Of a stretch of 64,000 nucleotides of DNA, positions 17,082-26,010 are shown in pieces. Position 1 is the first letter of the stretch, and each line of letters starts with the position of its first letter. Both the position numbers and the translations under genes were made by a program. A model generated the notes under the pieces. The model was given only the letters and a program-made list of their open reading frames with translations. It did no database searches and had not been told where the DNA came from. The stretch covers positions 62,001-126,000 of the forward strand of contig NZ_JABASQ010000006.1 of the NCBI RefSeq assembly GCF_016107535.1, in the 5' to 3' direction. The stretch is from Psychrobacter cibarius. Its GTDB lineage: Bacteria; Pseudomonadota; Gammaproteobacteria; Pseudomonadales; Moraxellaceae.

Positions 17082-17993
17082 ATGCAAAGCCTAGTTACCC
17101 TTGTTCTGGTATTAATGCCAATGTTTATTGGCTTTGCCATTCCTTCTCATCCAACCATGACAAAGCTTGCAGATAAAGGCTTATCTTATCTGGTATTTAT
17201 CATCTTAGCGCTGATTGGTATTGAGCTGTCACAAGTTGAAGGACTTGGCAGTCAGATAGGCGAAATTGCGCTGTATGTGACCATACTATCGATTTTGACA
17301 ATTGGCAGTGGTTTATTTGCCCTGATGTTATTTGACCGACTGCGTCCATGGCATGCCAAAAAACCCAGCGTAAAATCTAAAGAACATCGCGTAAGTATCC
17401 GTGGTAGCCTCGCTCAAGTCGTTTGTGTGGTCATTGGTATGGTGATTGGTTATTTCTTACCAGACAATTATATGCCGCCTGAAAATACCATGACGGTGAT
17501 GCTGATGATATTAATTTTGTTGGTCGGCATTGGCTTAAAAGGCTCAGGTATTACGCTAAAAGAAGTGCTGCTGAATAAGCGCGGCGTTGAGATGAGTGTC
17601 ATCTTTACACTAGCTGTATTGGTTGGTGGCTTGATATTTGCGCTGATGTTCAGTGAGGTATCGTGGACCAAAGGCTTGGCACTGGCGTCAGGGTTTGGTT
17701 GGTATTCGTTATCAGCGATTGTGATGACCGATGCTTATGGCGCGGTTTGGGGCAGTGTCGCGCTATTTAATGACTTGGTACGTGAGTTTTTTGCGCTGAT
17801 ATTTATTCCCGTGTTTATGCGTAAATATCCATCAGCAGCAGTTGGACTTGGCGGCGCGACGAGCTTGGATTTTACCCTGCCAATTATTCAGCAATCAGGT
17901 GGTCTAAAGGTCGTGCCATTGGCGATTAGTTTTGGCTTTATTATCAATATCGTCTCACCAGTGCTGATGGTGGTGTTTTCGGCGTTGGGGTAA
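17082..17993 (+). CDS. lysO: Lysine exporter LysO family protein
   Basis: 303 residues with about eight membrane segments. It matches E. coli LysO (YbjE, DUF340) over its whole length. Conserved stretches are LILLVGIGLKGSGITLKEVLLNKRG, read here as LLVGIGLKGSG plus LKEVLLNKRG, then LASGFGWYSLSAIVMTDAYG, FNDLVREFFALIFIP and GGATSLDFTLP. It exports lysine and toxic analogues through the inner membrane. It is divergent from the lipid operon, with a 269-bp shared upstream region holding a TACAAT -10-like box near 17030 but no clear -35. E. coli controls lysO by ArgP; nothing in this spacer allows me to assert that. Confidence 0.9.
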   Translation: MQSLVTLVLVLMPMFIGFAIPSHPTMTKLADKGLSYLVFIILALIGIELSQVEGLGSQIGEIALYVTILSILTIGSGLFALMLFDRLRPWHAKKPSVKSKEHRVSIRGSLAQVVCVVIGMVIGYFLPDNYMPPENTMTVMLMILILLVGIGLKGSGITLKEVLLNKRGVEMSVIFTLAVLVGGLIFALMFSEVSWTKGLALASGFGWYSLSAIVMTDAYGAVWGSVALFNDLVREFFALIFIPVFMRKYPSAAVGLGGATSLDFTLPIIQQSGGLKVVPLAISFGFIINIVSPVLMVVFSALG

Positions 17994-18029
17994 GAATAAT
18001 TTTTAACGGTTGAAGAAAATCAGTCGTTA

Positions 18030-18740
18030 TTATTCGAACAGTTCACAGTGCTTGGCATATTCACCATATTTTTGCATATCAGAATCATATTCAAGATTCA
18101 TCAAATCATGAAATTCACTACTCGCCATTAAAGTTGCGCGGCGTTGTTTTGCCTCAATATTTTTAAGATTGAGCTTTTCAAAACTTGGATCTATAAACGC
18201 TGTATCTGTAACTATAATCTTATTTGAGCACTCATAAGTACGGATACGCTCAGCATCGATATTATATTACAACACTAAATTATTCTTAATAATTAGCGCG
18301 CGATTGCGTGATAAAGAATCGAAACCAAAAGTCGCTAAAGCATCTTTATCTATTTCACTTGTCGCTGCATGACCGAAAATAAAAACATTGGCTTTTGAGT
18401 GATCATTAAGACTTTCTGCTATTTTCACAAATACTGCATCATAGATATCAGATAGCTGACTGCTCATTTGCGAGAAAAACCCATTGAACTCCATTTCAAG
18501 TGCCTCGCCTCCCTCAATTATTATTTCACAGCCTTTAGCATCAATTACTACATTGGGTCGCGTTTCAGGGCATTCGTCTATAGCATCAAGCACACCATCA
18601 CCATCTGAATCAGGAATATCTACTTGCATCGTCCTGATATTTTCATATTGCGGTATAGTTTTGGGCGGTATAATTTCAGTAGTTTGGCAACCAACTAGCG
18701 TTATAAATGTGGTTAATAATAAAATACGATAGCGTTTCAT
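18030..18740 (-). pseudogene. OmpA-like lipoprotein gene interrupted by one in-frame stop
   Basis: Read from ATG 18740, it gives a lipoprotein signal (TLVGCQTTE lipobox), a calcium-type repeat (DSDGDGVLDAIDECPET) and an OmpA-like domain that stops abruptly at TAA 18267-18269 in the middle of the conserved helix (RALIIKNNLVL). The frame continues open for 78 further codons to TAA at 18030-18032 (YNIDAERIRTYECS...), exactly where the paralogues at 20079 and 20721 continue. The homologous position in 20079-20708 is Lys (LLLKHGI), so AAA to TAA is the simplest cause. The 157-residue product lacks the second half of the OmpA-like fold and is probably non-functional, unless the stop is read through or is a sequencing error. 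Confidence 0.85.
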
Positions 18741-18824
18741 TATGATTCTTCCTTGAAAACAATACTTCTATGAGATGACCCAAAGCTCATTTACCTGTCA
18801 AGTAAAAGTAAAGTAAAATCTGAA

Positions 18825-20018
18825 TTAAGCCATCGGCAGCGCTTTATCCACCTGACAAGCACGGTCATGCCATTGTACAAAATCATCAATACTGGCTTGT
18901 ACTTTGCTGTTATTAGCAGCTTCTTTACCAGCCATACTCTCAACATAATGGCACGCTCGATAGTTTTTGGCATACTTATCATAGTCAGCCAGCCACTGTT
19001 TACGCGCTTTTAACGCGTCTTGACGTTGCTCAATGCTGCGTTCTACCTCTGTGTCCTCAAAATCAAACCAAAAGTCTTTCGCAGGGATATCTTTAGCCAA
19101 CTTATTATTCTCAACCTCACTCATACGCCACGGCTTGGCAGTAATCCGTGCTCGAAAGCACTGCTGCACCTGACACAGACGAACATAATTGGTATCCGCA
19201 TGGAAATACGCAAACCAATCTTCTACCACGTTATCACTTGGCGATACAACATCGTGAGTCGCAATAATACGAAAGCCTGCAGGTGTTTGATATAAACGAA
19301 AGCATTCGGTAGGATGATTAACAATACGTTTTTTGATCAAATCCGTCATATAGGGCAGTAACGAGGCGGCGTCATCGGCATATTTTTGCGCTCGGGTCTT
19401 GTCTCTGGCACTGGCTTGTTGCCACAAATAAGCAGTGGCAACAAACATAACTACTAACAGCCATAACCATGACAACCCCAACCAAGCGATAACACTGGCG
19501 ATGAGTATAAAAACAACAACAAAAAACCAAATTTTAATTTTGCTGGCGGGATTGCTTCGATTAACGAGAAAGGCAGGCATAAAGCCATGATGGTCATAAT
19601 CATCAGGATAGATATGACGCAATAAATCATCATTATCGACATCGATAATGGCAATATTATCGACGTTAGCCACTTGGGCACCGTAGCTGTTGCGCGTGAC
19701 AATGAGCTTCATTACTGCTGCACTATTATTAGATAATTCATTTTCTGGAAAATCATGCTCATAAATAATCTTTTCACGAATAGGAATGCTATTGCCTTCG
19801 TTATACTCTTCCCTGCGCTCACAACGTAAGATATCTTCACCTGCCAGCCAGCGATTATGCGCCTCATTGACTCGTGATTTAGCATGAGTTAACGCTGCAC
19901 TTTGACTGACGTCCGACCAACCATAACGTTTGATAGTAGCTTGCTTGGAAGGTTTACTAGACGTTTCTAGCGATTCAAAGCGCTGTTTGTGTTGCGCCCA
20001 GTATTTAGGGATAAGCAT
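18825..20018 (-). CDS. Conserved protein of unknown function with two central membrane segments
   Basis: 397 residues. The N-terminal part (1-130) starts MLIPKYWAQHK and has RYGWSDVSQS, PIREKI, VTRNSYGAQ and a DVDNDD acidic stretch. Residues 163-182 and 183-199 are two membrane segments. The C-terminal part has CFRLYQTPAGFRIIATHD, YVRLCQVQQCFRARITAKPWR and many conserved aromatic residues. I recognise this as a family found in several proteobacteria as an uncharacterised protein; no enzymatic motif is certain, so no function is proposed. It sits between two of the lipoprotein paralogues on the same strand, 60 bp after the second and 84 bp before the broken one, so it may be inserted into what was one three-gene array. 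Confidence 0.75.
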   Translation of the reverse strand: MLIPKYWAQHKQRFESLETSSKPSKQATIKRYGWSDVSQSAALTHAKSRVNEAHNRWLAGEDILRCERREEYNEGNSIPIREKIIYEHDFPENELSNNSAAVMKLIVTRNSYGAQVANVDNIAIIDVDNDDLLRHIYPDDYDHHGFMPAFLVNRSNPASKIKIWFFVVVFILIASVIAWLGLSWLWLLVVMFVATAYLWQQASARDKTRAQKYADDAASLLPYMTDLIKKRIVNHPTECFRLYQTPAGFRIIATHDVVSPSDNVVEDWFAYFHADTNYVRLCQVQQCFRARITAKPWRMSEVENNKLAKDIPAKDFWFDFEDTEVERSIEQRQDALKARKQWLADYDKYAKNYRACHYVESMAGKEAANNSKVQASIDDFVQWHDRACQVDKALPMA

Positions 20019-20078
20019 GAGGTTTGCCTTTGGAGTATTTGGATTGAACGAATGGTCAATAGTTGATAAAAATTTGAT

Positions 20079-20708
20079 TTAAAATTTAACGCAGATGCCG
20101 TTTTTTAAATTGACAGGATACTCATTATCAGGTTCAGTTAATAAACCATAGACCCGACGATTAAAAGACCTCCCCTCATCCATATCATTGGGTGCGATAG
20201 GCGCTCTAGCCTCACAATTTAAGGCCATTAATCGACTAGAGGCTATGCCATGCTTTAATAAAAGATAGTTTTTGATCATCAGCGCTCTATTTTTAGGTAA
20301 TGAGCTTAATTCTTTATTGATTTCATCCTCTGAAGCATGCGCTTCTATTTTAAAGATAGCGGTATCATACTCTTTCATTCTTGCCGCTACTTTATCCAGT
20401 TCAACTTTATATTTAGGTATTAGTTCACTACTACCTTTAGCAAAAAAGGCGCGATATTCCATTTTTAAATTCATATCGGGTCCCATAATGAGGTGACAGC
20501 CCCTGTCATCCACTACTACATTACCTTTCATTTTTGTATTTGGACATTGATCTAACTCATCAGGCACGCCGTCGCTATCTAAACTAACCGTTATATTTGG
20601 CATCTTAATAGTTTGGCTTGTTTGCTTAGACAAGTCAGCGGTTTGACATGCGGATAGCGTTAAGACGCTGATTAAAACAACAAGCATACTTCTCAATAGC
20701 GTATTCAT
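20079..20708 (-). CDS. OmpA-like lipoprotein with calcium-type repeat (paralogue 2)
   Basis: 209 residues. The signal peptide ends in the lipobox LSAC (Cys at residue 21), so a lipid-anchored envelope protein is expected. Next come one thrombospondin-3-like repeat (LDSDGVPDELDQCPNT, then VVDDRGC) and an OmpA-like C-terminal domain: FFAKGSSELIPKYKVELDKVA, IEAHAS, LPKNRALMIKNYLLLKHGI and the closing FNRRVYGLL. OmpA-like domains bind peptidoglycan, so it may tether the outer membrane or act as an adaptor. It is 12 bp after the gene at 20721-21440 and so in the same operon. Its family role is unknown. Confidence 0.82.
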   Translation of the reverse strand: MNTLLRSMLVVLISVLTLSACQTADLSKQTSQTIKMPNITVSLDSDGVPDELDQCPNTKMKGNVVVDDRGCHLIMGPDMNLKMEYRAFFAKGSSELIPKYKVELDKVAARMKEYDTAIFKIEAHASEDEINKELSSLPKNRALMIKNYLLLKHGIASSRLMALNCEARAPIAPNDMDEGRSFNRRVYGLLTEPDNEYPVNLKNGICVKF

Positions 20709-20720
20709 AAATTATTTCTT

Positions 20721-21440
20721 CTAGAGCTGCTGACAGACTTCTTTATAATGCTTCAAAGAATGCTGCTCATCAGGGTAATTCCTAGAATATGCTTTATCAG
20801 CTTCTATTACCGCCCCAAAAACTCTTTGATTCAACAATGACATTTCAGCAGCATGCTTTTCAGTTTCAATATTAGCACCTTCATTATTAACACCAAGCTG
20901 AATTTTATCCCTGCAATCAAACGCCAAAATTTTATCAGCAACAATCCCTTGCTCTACTAAATAATCTTTGACTAATTTCACGCGATTACTCGCTAAGTGC
21001 CTATTATTAGGCGTGGCGTTAGTGGCTTGACGGTTTTCAGCTTCAGCTTTGGAGATATGACCTGATAAAATGGTAACTAAATTAGTGTTATTACGCGTTT
21101 TTTCAGCGACCTTTTGTACTTCAGTTAAATAAGCTTCGTTGGTTAGGGTAAGGCTATCTGAGGTGAAATAGACTCGAATATCCATTACTAGTGACCCAAT
21201 CAAATTGACCGCCACTGGACAACCATAGGGATCAACCTTGACCTCTTCAGCAGTGTTAGGACAGTTATCAAGTTCATCGGGCACGCCGTCATTGTCTGTA
21301 TCTGCAAGTGGCTCTATCAATACTTTAGGTGTGTTGTCTGCCTTTTTATCTATTGTATTATTTTTAAGTGTAGATTGGCAGGAGGCTAAAATAAAACTAG
21401 CTATTACGATGGCTATCGCCATCCATGACTGAGTCTTCAT
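20721..21440 (-). CDS. OmpA-like lipoprotein with calcium-type repeat (paralogue 1)
   Basis: 239 residues. The lipobox LASC has its Cys at residue 21. The repeat region is the best preserved of the three: DTDNDGVPDELDNCPNT followed by VDPYGCP. The OmpA-like part has YFTSDSLTLTNEAYLTEVQKVA, SGHISKAEAENRQ, HLASNRVKLVKDYLVEQGI and LLNQRVFGAVIE. It is the first gene of the array and 52 bp downstream of the ubiquinone hydroxylase gene on the same strand, so it could have its own promoter in that short gap or ride on the ubi transcript. Confidence 0.82.
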   Translation of the reverse strand: MKTQSWMAIAIVIASFILASCQSTLKNNTIDKKADNTPKVLIEPLADTDNDGVPDELDNCPNTAEEVKVDPYGCPVAVNLIGSLVMDIRVYFTSDSLTLTNEAYLTEVQKVAEKTRNNTNLVTILSGHISKAEAENRQATNATPNNRHLASNRVKLVKDYLVEQGIVADKILAFDCRDKIQLGVNNEGANIETEKHAAEMSLLNQRVFGAVIEADKAYSRNYPDEQHSLKHYKEVCQQL

Positions 21441-21492
21441 ACGCCATCCTTAGTTTAGTTAAAAAGTTCAATTAATAATTTTAGTCAAAACC

Positions 21493-22761
21493 CTAAACCC
21501 CACTCGCCTGCTTAGCAAACAGTCTCATCAATGGCTTAATTTTGCTAACGCGGTACATACCTTCGCTACGGATTTGTTGAATAGGACGCATCTGTGCAAG
21601 TGACCCTGCAAATAGCCAATTAAGCGCGGAAAAGCTGTGCATCATTAGACTGTTATGCGGACGGCGCAAACGCTCGTAGCTACGCAACGTTTGATTGCTG
21701 CCCCAACTGGTTCTACCACTACGTTCAAAATCATGTGCCAATTGCTCGCTTAAAGTCTGTACATCGAGCATGCCCAGGTTCAACCCTTGACCCGCCAGTG
21801 GATGGACGCCATGCGCTGCATCACCGATCAAGACTAAATTGTCCGCGACGTAGCTTTTTGCTTGTTGCGCGGTCAGTGGAAAGCTAGCGATTGACTCAAT
21901 CTGAGTGATAGCACCTAGCTCATAGTTACTGGCAGCCGCCAATTTATCAGCAATGACGCGCGCGTCCTCCTCTATCAACGCCAATGCTTGATTGCGCGGC
22001 AATGTCCATACGATCGACTGCCAATGTTGTGGGTTGGCTTTATCTGCATCAGTAATATCAGCGAGCGGCAATAACGCTAGCGTACCTGTGGGCAGCATTG
22101 CTTGGCGCGCAGTCGCTTGATGCGGTTTTTCGGTGTGAATCGCACAGCAAATAGCGGTTTGATTATAATCAAGTGTATCTAGCCCAATCGCCGCTTGCTG
22201 ACGCACAAATGAGCCACGACCATCAGCACCAACCAGCAGCATCGCATCGATAGCAGTATGATTATCTAACGTCACACGGTAGCCTTGCTCTGCACCTAGC
22301 CAATCCATGTTTATGACTTTTTGCCCCGCGATAATGGTTAGATAGTCACTGACATCATCTTCATACAGGCATTGCCATAATGCATGCTCAATGATGGCAG
22401 GCTCGACCATGCTACCGAGCATTTGCGGTAAATGATTGTTGGGATGATTATCGCCGCTATCGCCAAATAATAGCTCACCCATACCGTTTAGTTGCCACAC
22501 CTGCATTTGCGAGTAGTCCGCTTTACGCTCTGATGCTGCTATCTTTTGCCATGCGCCCACGTCTTTAAGTAAGTTAATACTGGCAAGACTCAAGGCATAA
22601 ACGCGCGCATCCCGCTTGCCAAGCACCTGTTGCCATTCTGAGTCATCACGTGCAGGGCGAGCATCAATTAACGTCACGGGCATTTTTGCTTGCGCCAACT
22701 GTAAAGCAAGCGTTGCCCCAACAATACCGCTACCGATAATCAGCGTATGATTATTCTTCAT
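21493..22761 (-). CDS. UbiF/UbiI-type FAD-dependent ubiquinone biosynthesis hydroxylase
   Basis: 422 residues of the UbiH/UbiF/UbiI flavoprotein monooxygenase group. Motifs are the FAD fold TLIIGSGIVGATLALQLA (residues 5-22), the family DG motif LLVGADGRGSFVR, and the second FAD motif LIGDAAHGVHPLAGQGLNLGMLD. It hydroxylates the ubiquinone ring at the inner membrane. Length is normal, and the close tandem with ubiH is common. Which ring carbon (C5 or C6) it modifies cannot be read from sequence, since related genes differ in regiospecificity. Confidence 0.87.
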   Translation of the reverse strand: MKNNHTLIIGSGIVGATLALQLAQAKMPVTLIDARPARDDSEWQQVLGKRDARVYALSLASINLLKDVGAWQKIAASERKADYSQMQVWQLNGMGELLFGDSGDNHPNNHLPQMLGSMVEPAIIEHALWQCLYEDDVSDYLTIIAGQKVINMDWLGAEQGYRVTLDNHTAIDAMLLVGADGRGSFVRQQAAIGLDTLDYNQTAICCAIHTEKPHQATARQAMLPTGTLALLPLADITDADKANPQHWQSIVWTLPRNQALALIEEDARVIADKLAAASNYELGAITQIESIASFPLTAQQAKSYVADNLVLIGDAAHGVHPLAGQGLNLGMLDVQTLSEQLAHDFERSGRTSWGSNQTLRSYERLRRPHNSLMMHSFSALNWLFAGSLAQMRPIQQIRSEGMYRVSKIKPLMRLFAKQASGV

Positions 22762-22834
22762 AAGTTATTCCTACAGTTAAGTGCAATCGTATAGAACATT
22801 GGTCTAAACCGTTAATATACCGTGATATGGCAAA

Positions 22835-24142
22835 CTAGGACTTTAATCCCATCGCGTAGTTAGCGACTAGTGGCTTAATATTTGGCAGTTTATCAAAGGC
22901 AACCAAGGCTACATTTCGCGCCAACTTAATAGCTGGGTTAGGATGGGTAAAACCATGTACCACGGCATCACAGAAGCGAATGACGCGTTTTTGATCGCTT
23001 AGACGTGCTTTCTCATAGCGTTTTAACAGTTGCGTATCGCCGATGTCTTCGCCTTTTAGCACTTGCGCGCTCATCATTTGTGCCAGCACATGGGCATCGC
23101 GCATACAGAGGTTAAAACCTTGTCCAGCGACAGGGTGCAAGGTATGGGCAGCATTGCCCATGATGACACAGCGACCCTCTACTTGCTTGTCTGCCAGCAC
23201 GCGTGTCAGTGGATAAGCGCCGCGGCGACCAGCAGCGACAAACGTGCCCGCACGCTCACCAAAGGCTTGCTGCAATGTCGCTAAGAAATGCGCATCGTCT
23301 GCTAAGTATTTATTTTCTTCTCCTTTTGGACATACCCAAACTACTGAGCGTCTATAGCCTTTTTGATAGCCGTCATTGCCATCGCCGTCTGGATCGGTCA
23401 GTGGCAACACCGCCAATGGCCCTGCTGGACTAAAACGCTCAATCGCTACATGCGCGTGTGGCTTGTCCGTTTCTACCACACCGACGATAGCGGTTTGCTG
23501 ATAATCATAAGTTGTCGTGCCAATATTTAATAATTGGCGTACCGTCGAATCGCGACCATCACAAGCGACCAAAACGCTGGCCTGCAATTGCTGCTCATGC
23601 TCTTCTTCATCATAATAGTTAAAGCTGAGCGTCACCCCATCCGCTTGTTGGGTCACGGCGCTGACACTGGCATTATCGATCAAAGTGATTAATGGCTCTT
23701 GCTGCGCGGCTAATAAAAGCTTACGTCCGAGCCACGCATTTTCCATCACTTGTCCAAATGACTCGACCCGCTCTTCAGCTTTGTTTAACTGGGCGCGTCC
23801 AAAGCTGCCTTGCTCACTAATCTGCACCGCATCGATACGACAAGCATGACTTTGCAACTCATCCCATAACCCAATCTCTTGATAAATCTGTACCGTACGA
23901 CGTGACAGTGCTGTATTGCGGCTGTCTAAATAATGGCTGCGATTGCTGTCCTCATTTGGACTGATGGTTGGGTAGCTATTTTTTTCTAATAACGTGCTAG
24001 CAATACCGTGATGTGCTAGTAACAGTGCAAAGGACAATCCCACATGACCACCGCCAGCGATGAGGACTTGCTGCTCAGTAGCTGCCTTTTTATATTCAAA
24101 CTTTTTTTTAGCATTCGATAAATTTACATCAGTATTTTGCAT
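22835..24142 (-). CDS. ubiH: 2-octaprenyl-6-methoxyphenol hydroxylase
   Basis: 435 residues. The FAD fold is VLIAGGGHVGLSFALLLA (residues 26-43), followed by DSRNTALSRRTVQIYQEIGLW, VACDGRDSTVRQLL and IMGNAAHTLHPVAGQGFNLCMRDAH, the last typical of UbiH (GNAAHTLHP). It hydroxylates carbon 1 of the ring in ubiquinone synthesis. The N-terminus has a 25-residue polar extension before the flavin fold, but ATG 24142 remains the best start. It is first in a two-gene unit with the hydroxylase at 21493. Ubiquinone is the electron acceptor of the complex I encoded at 31-47 kb. Confidence 0.9.
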   Translation of the reverse strand: MQNTDVNLSNAKKKFEYKKAATEQQVLIAGGGHVGLSFALLLAHHGIASTLLEKNSYPTISPNEDSNRSHYLDSRNTALSRRTVQIYQEIGLWDELQSHACRIDAVQISEQGSFGRAQLNKAEERVESFGQVMENAWLGRKLLLAAQQEPLITLIDNASVSAVTQQADGVTLSFNYYDEEEHEQQLQASVLVACDGRDSTVRQLLNIGTTTYDYQQTAIVGVVETDKPHAHVAIERFSPAGPLAVLPLTDPDGDGNDGYQKGYRRSVVWVCPKGEENKYLADDAHFLATLQQAFGERAGTFVAAGRRGAYPLTRVLADKQVEGRCVIMGNAAHTLHPVAGQGFNLCMRDAHVLAQMMSAQVLKGEDIGDTQLLKRYEKARLSDQKRVIRFCDAVVHGFTHPNPAIKLARNVALVAFDKLPNIKPLVANYAMGLKS

Positions 24143-24751
24143 TATTATTCCTAATTTTCATGTCTATTTTACGCTGTTGGGCGCACGCACTATAAGCGAT
24201 GAATAATCGCTAGAATTATTTTAATTTTTTAGGGCGTATTGAATATTCGCGCATCGGCATAGCCTTAGTCGAATGCGTAATACGCCCTAACCTTCGTCAG
24301 CTTTCATCAGCCTTTATATTTTAAACTCAGCAATAAAGCACTACGACATCATCCATAGATTACCACAGATCGCCTCCAACTCTGTGGCCTTAACAGTAGC
24401 CAAAACGTATAACTGAAACGCTTGATTTCGTCACGCTCTAAACGTTATTTGCAATACTGTAACCCGCTCAAAAATGGACATAAAAATATCAATGTCGAAA
24501 AGCGGTTGCAATCGTCGTACAAAAACAGTGGCATCTGTTCGACGTATGGCTTGAAATTTAAAATCTATCGACCATAATAAAGGCAAGACCGTTACTTATC
24601 ACCACTCCTAAAACGAATAATAATTCTACCGTCATTTCTATCTCTATAACGTAAAGCCAAGACCATAACGACCGACTATTTTATCTCTTAAACCCGCAAT
24701 GCCATCAAAACCAAATCATAGCATTGGGGTACATAATAAAAGGATAATCGC
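24143..24751. other. 609-bp intergenic region between ubiH and ybeZ
   Basis: Divergent spacer without coding potential. It holds the 62-bp inverted-repeat element at 24229-24290 and presumably the promoters of ubiH and ybeZ. Between 24300 and 24740 I see no convincing RNA gene or further repeat. Confidence 0.6.
24229..24290. repeat. 62-bp inverted-repeat element
   Basis: The ends are perfect 12-base inverted copies, TTAGGGCGTATT (24229-24240) and AATACGCCCTAA (24279-24290), with a further inverted ATTCG match inside each arm. Related one-ended sequences occur at 4521-4540, at 27610-27629 (minus strand) and at 28864. It could be a small non-autonomous mobile or REP-like element. Confidence 0.7.
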
Positions 24752-25858
24752 TTGACTGATTCCATGAGCCGCCGTATAAAGTTTGAATCATTGACACCAT
24801 CACAGCTCAAAACCGTGCTTGGTGAATACAACAACCACATGAAATATATCCAACAACGCCTCGATATCAAAATCATGCAGCGTCAAGGTGACTTCTGTTT
24901 GAGTGGCGACATATCGAATGTCGAGCGCGGTGAACGTATTATTTATAAACTGGTAGATGAGGCACAGAATACCAAGGACATTAGTGCAGCGGAGCTACAT
25001 CTTATTATCCAATCGAGCATTTCTCGTGATGAAGATATGGAAGCGGATGAGCAAGAAGCCAAGGATAATGCAGACGCTGAGGCGGACTTAGAATCAGCTC
25101 ACGAGTTTACGCCAGTTAGCTTACGCACGCGTAAAGGTCGTATCATTCCTCGCGGTGGCAATCAGCAGACCTACGTCCAAAACGTACTGAACTCTGATGT
25201 CTCATTCGGTATTGGCCCTGCTGGTACGGGTAAGACCTATTTAGCCGTGGCTTGCGCCGTGGATATGCTTGAGCGTAATGAGATTGAGCGGATTTTATTG
25301 GTGCGTCCGGCGGTAGAAGCTGGTGAAAAACTGGGCTTTTTGCCCGGTGATTTGACCCAAAAAATCGATCCCTACTTGCGTCCATTATATGATGCGCTAT
25401 ATGAGATGATCGGCGTTGAAAAAGTGGGCAAGCTGATTGAAAAACAAGTCATCGAAATCGCACCCCTTGCCTATATGCGCGGTCGTACATTAAACAACTC
25501 GTTTGTCATCTTAGATGAAGCGCAAAACACCACGCCTGAACAGATGAAAATGTTTTTGACCCGTTTGGGTTTCGGTTCACGAGCAGTAATTACAGGTGAT
25601 ATTACACAGGTCGATTTGCCACGTGGTCATAAGTCAGGCTTAGCACAAGCAATGGAAATCTTAAGTGGTATTGAAGAAATTCATATCACCAAGTTTGATT
25701 CAAAAGATGTGGTACGTCATCAATTGGTACAGAAAATTGTAGAAGCCTACGATGTTTATGATGAAGAACAAGTAGCGTTAGAAGAAAAGCGTAAGTTTGA
25801 GCGCAGAAAAGAGCAAGAGCGTAAACAAGTTATTGCTAATGCTGCAGCCAAGCTATAA
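24752..25858 (+). CDS. ybeZ: PhoH-like ATPase YbeZ
   Basis: 368 residues. The N-terminal part (about 1-100) is a KH-like RNA-binding region. The PhoH ATPase domain has Walker A GPAGTGKTYLAVACA, RPAVEAGEKLGFLPGD and Walker B FVILDEAQNTTPEQMK with ITGDITQVDLP. It partners the ribonuclease YbeY in rRNA maturation. The start is TTG 24752, with AGGA seven bases upstream; the ATG at 24764 would leave an overlong spacing. The C-terminal tail is rich in E, R and K. A strong hairpin terminator separates it from ybeY. Confidence 0.93.
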   Translation: MTDSMSRRIKFESLTPSQLKTVLGEYNNHMKYIQQRLDIKIMQRQGDFCLSGDISNVERGERIIYKLVDEAQNTKDISAAELHLIIQSSISRDEDMEADEQEAKDNADAEADLESAHEFTPVSLRTRKGRIIPRGGNQQTYVQNVLNSDVSFGIGPAGTGKTYLAVACAVDMLERNEIERILLVRPAVEAGEKLGFLPGDLTQKIDPYLRPLYDALYEMIGVEKVGKLIEKQVIEIAPLAYMRGRTLNNSFVILDEAQNTTPEQMKMFLTRLGFGSRAVITGDITQVDLPRGHKSGLAQAMEILSGIEEIHITKFDSKDVVRHQLVQKIVEAYDVYDEEQVALEEKRKFERRKEQERKQVIANAAAKL

Positions 25859-25893
25859 ACGGTCTAGCCTGCTACTTAATGTTATAAAAATGC

Positions 25894-25926
25894 AAAGCCG
25901 GATTACTGTCAGTAATCCGGCTTTTT
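25894..25926 (+). terminator. Strong intrinsic terminator between ybeZ and ybeY
   Basis: AAAGCCGGATTACTG and CAGTAATCCGGCTTT form a near-perfect stem with a minimal loop, followed by more T. It lies 35 bp after the ybeZ stop and 85 bp before ybeY, implying that ybeY also has its own promoter or relies on partial read-through. Confidence 0.9.
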
Positions 25927-26010
25927 ACGACGAGAGCTTTTTAGGTTTACTCATAAGTTATATCAGATGATAAAGCACACCATCTTACAATAAAGTAAAA
26001 GGATAATGGC

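Noticed and set aside
18030..18740. Selenocysteine or programmed read-through at the internal stop
   Set aside because: The stop is TAA, not TGA, with no recoding signal visible, and the paralogue has Lys at this position; a nonsense mutation is simpler.
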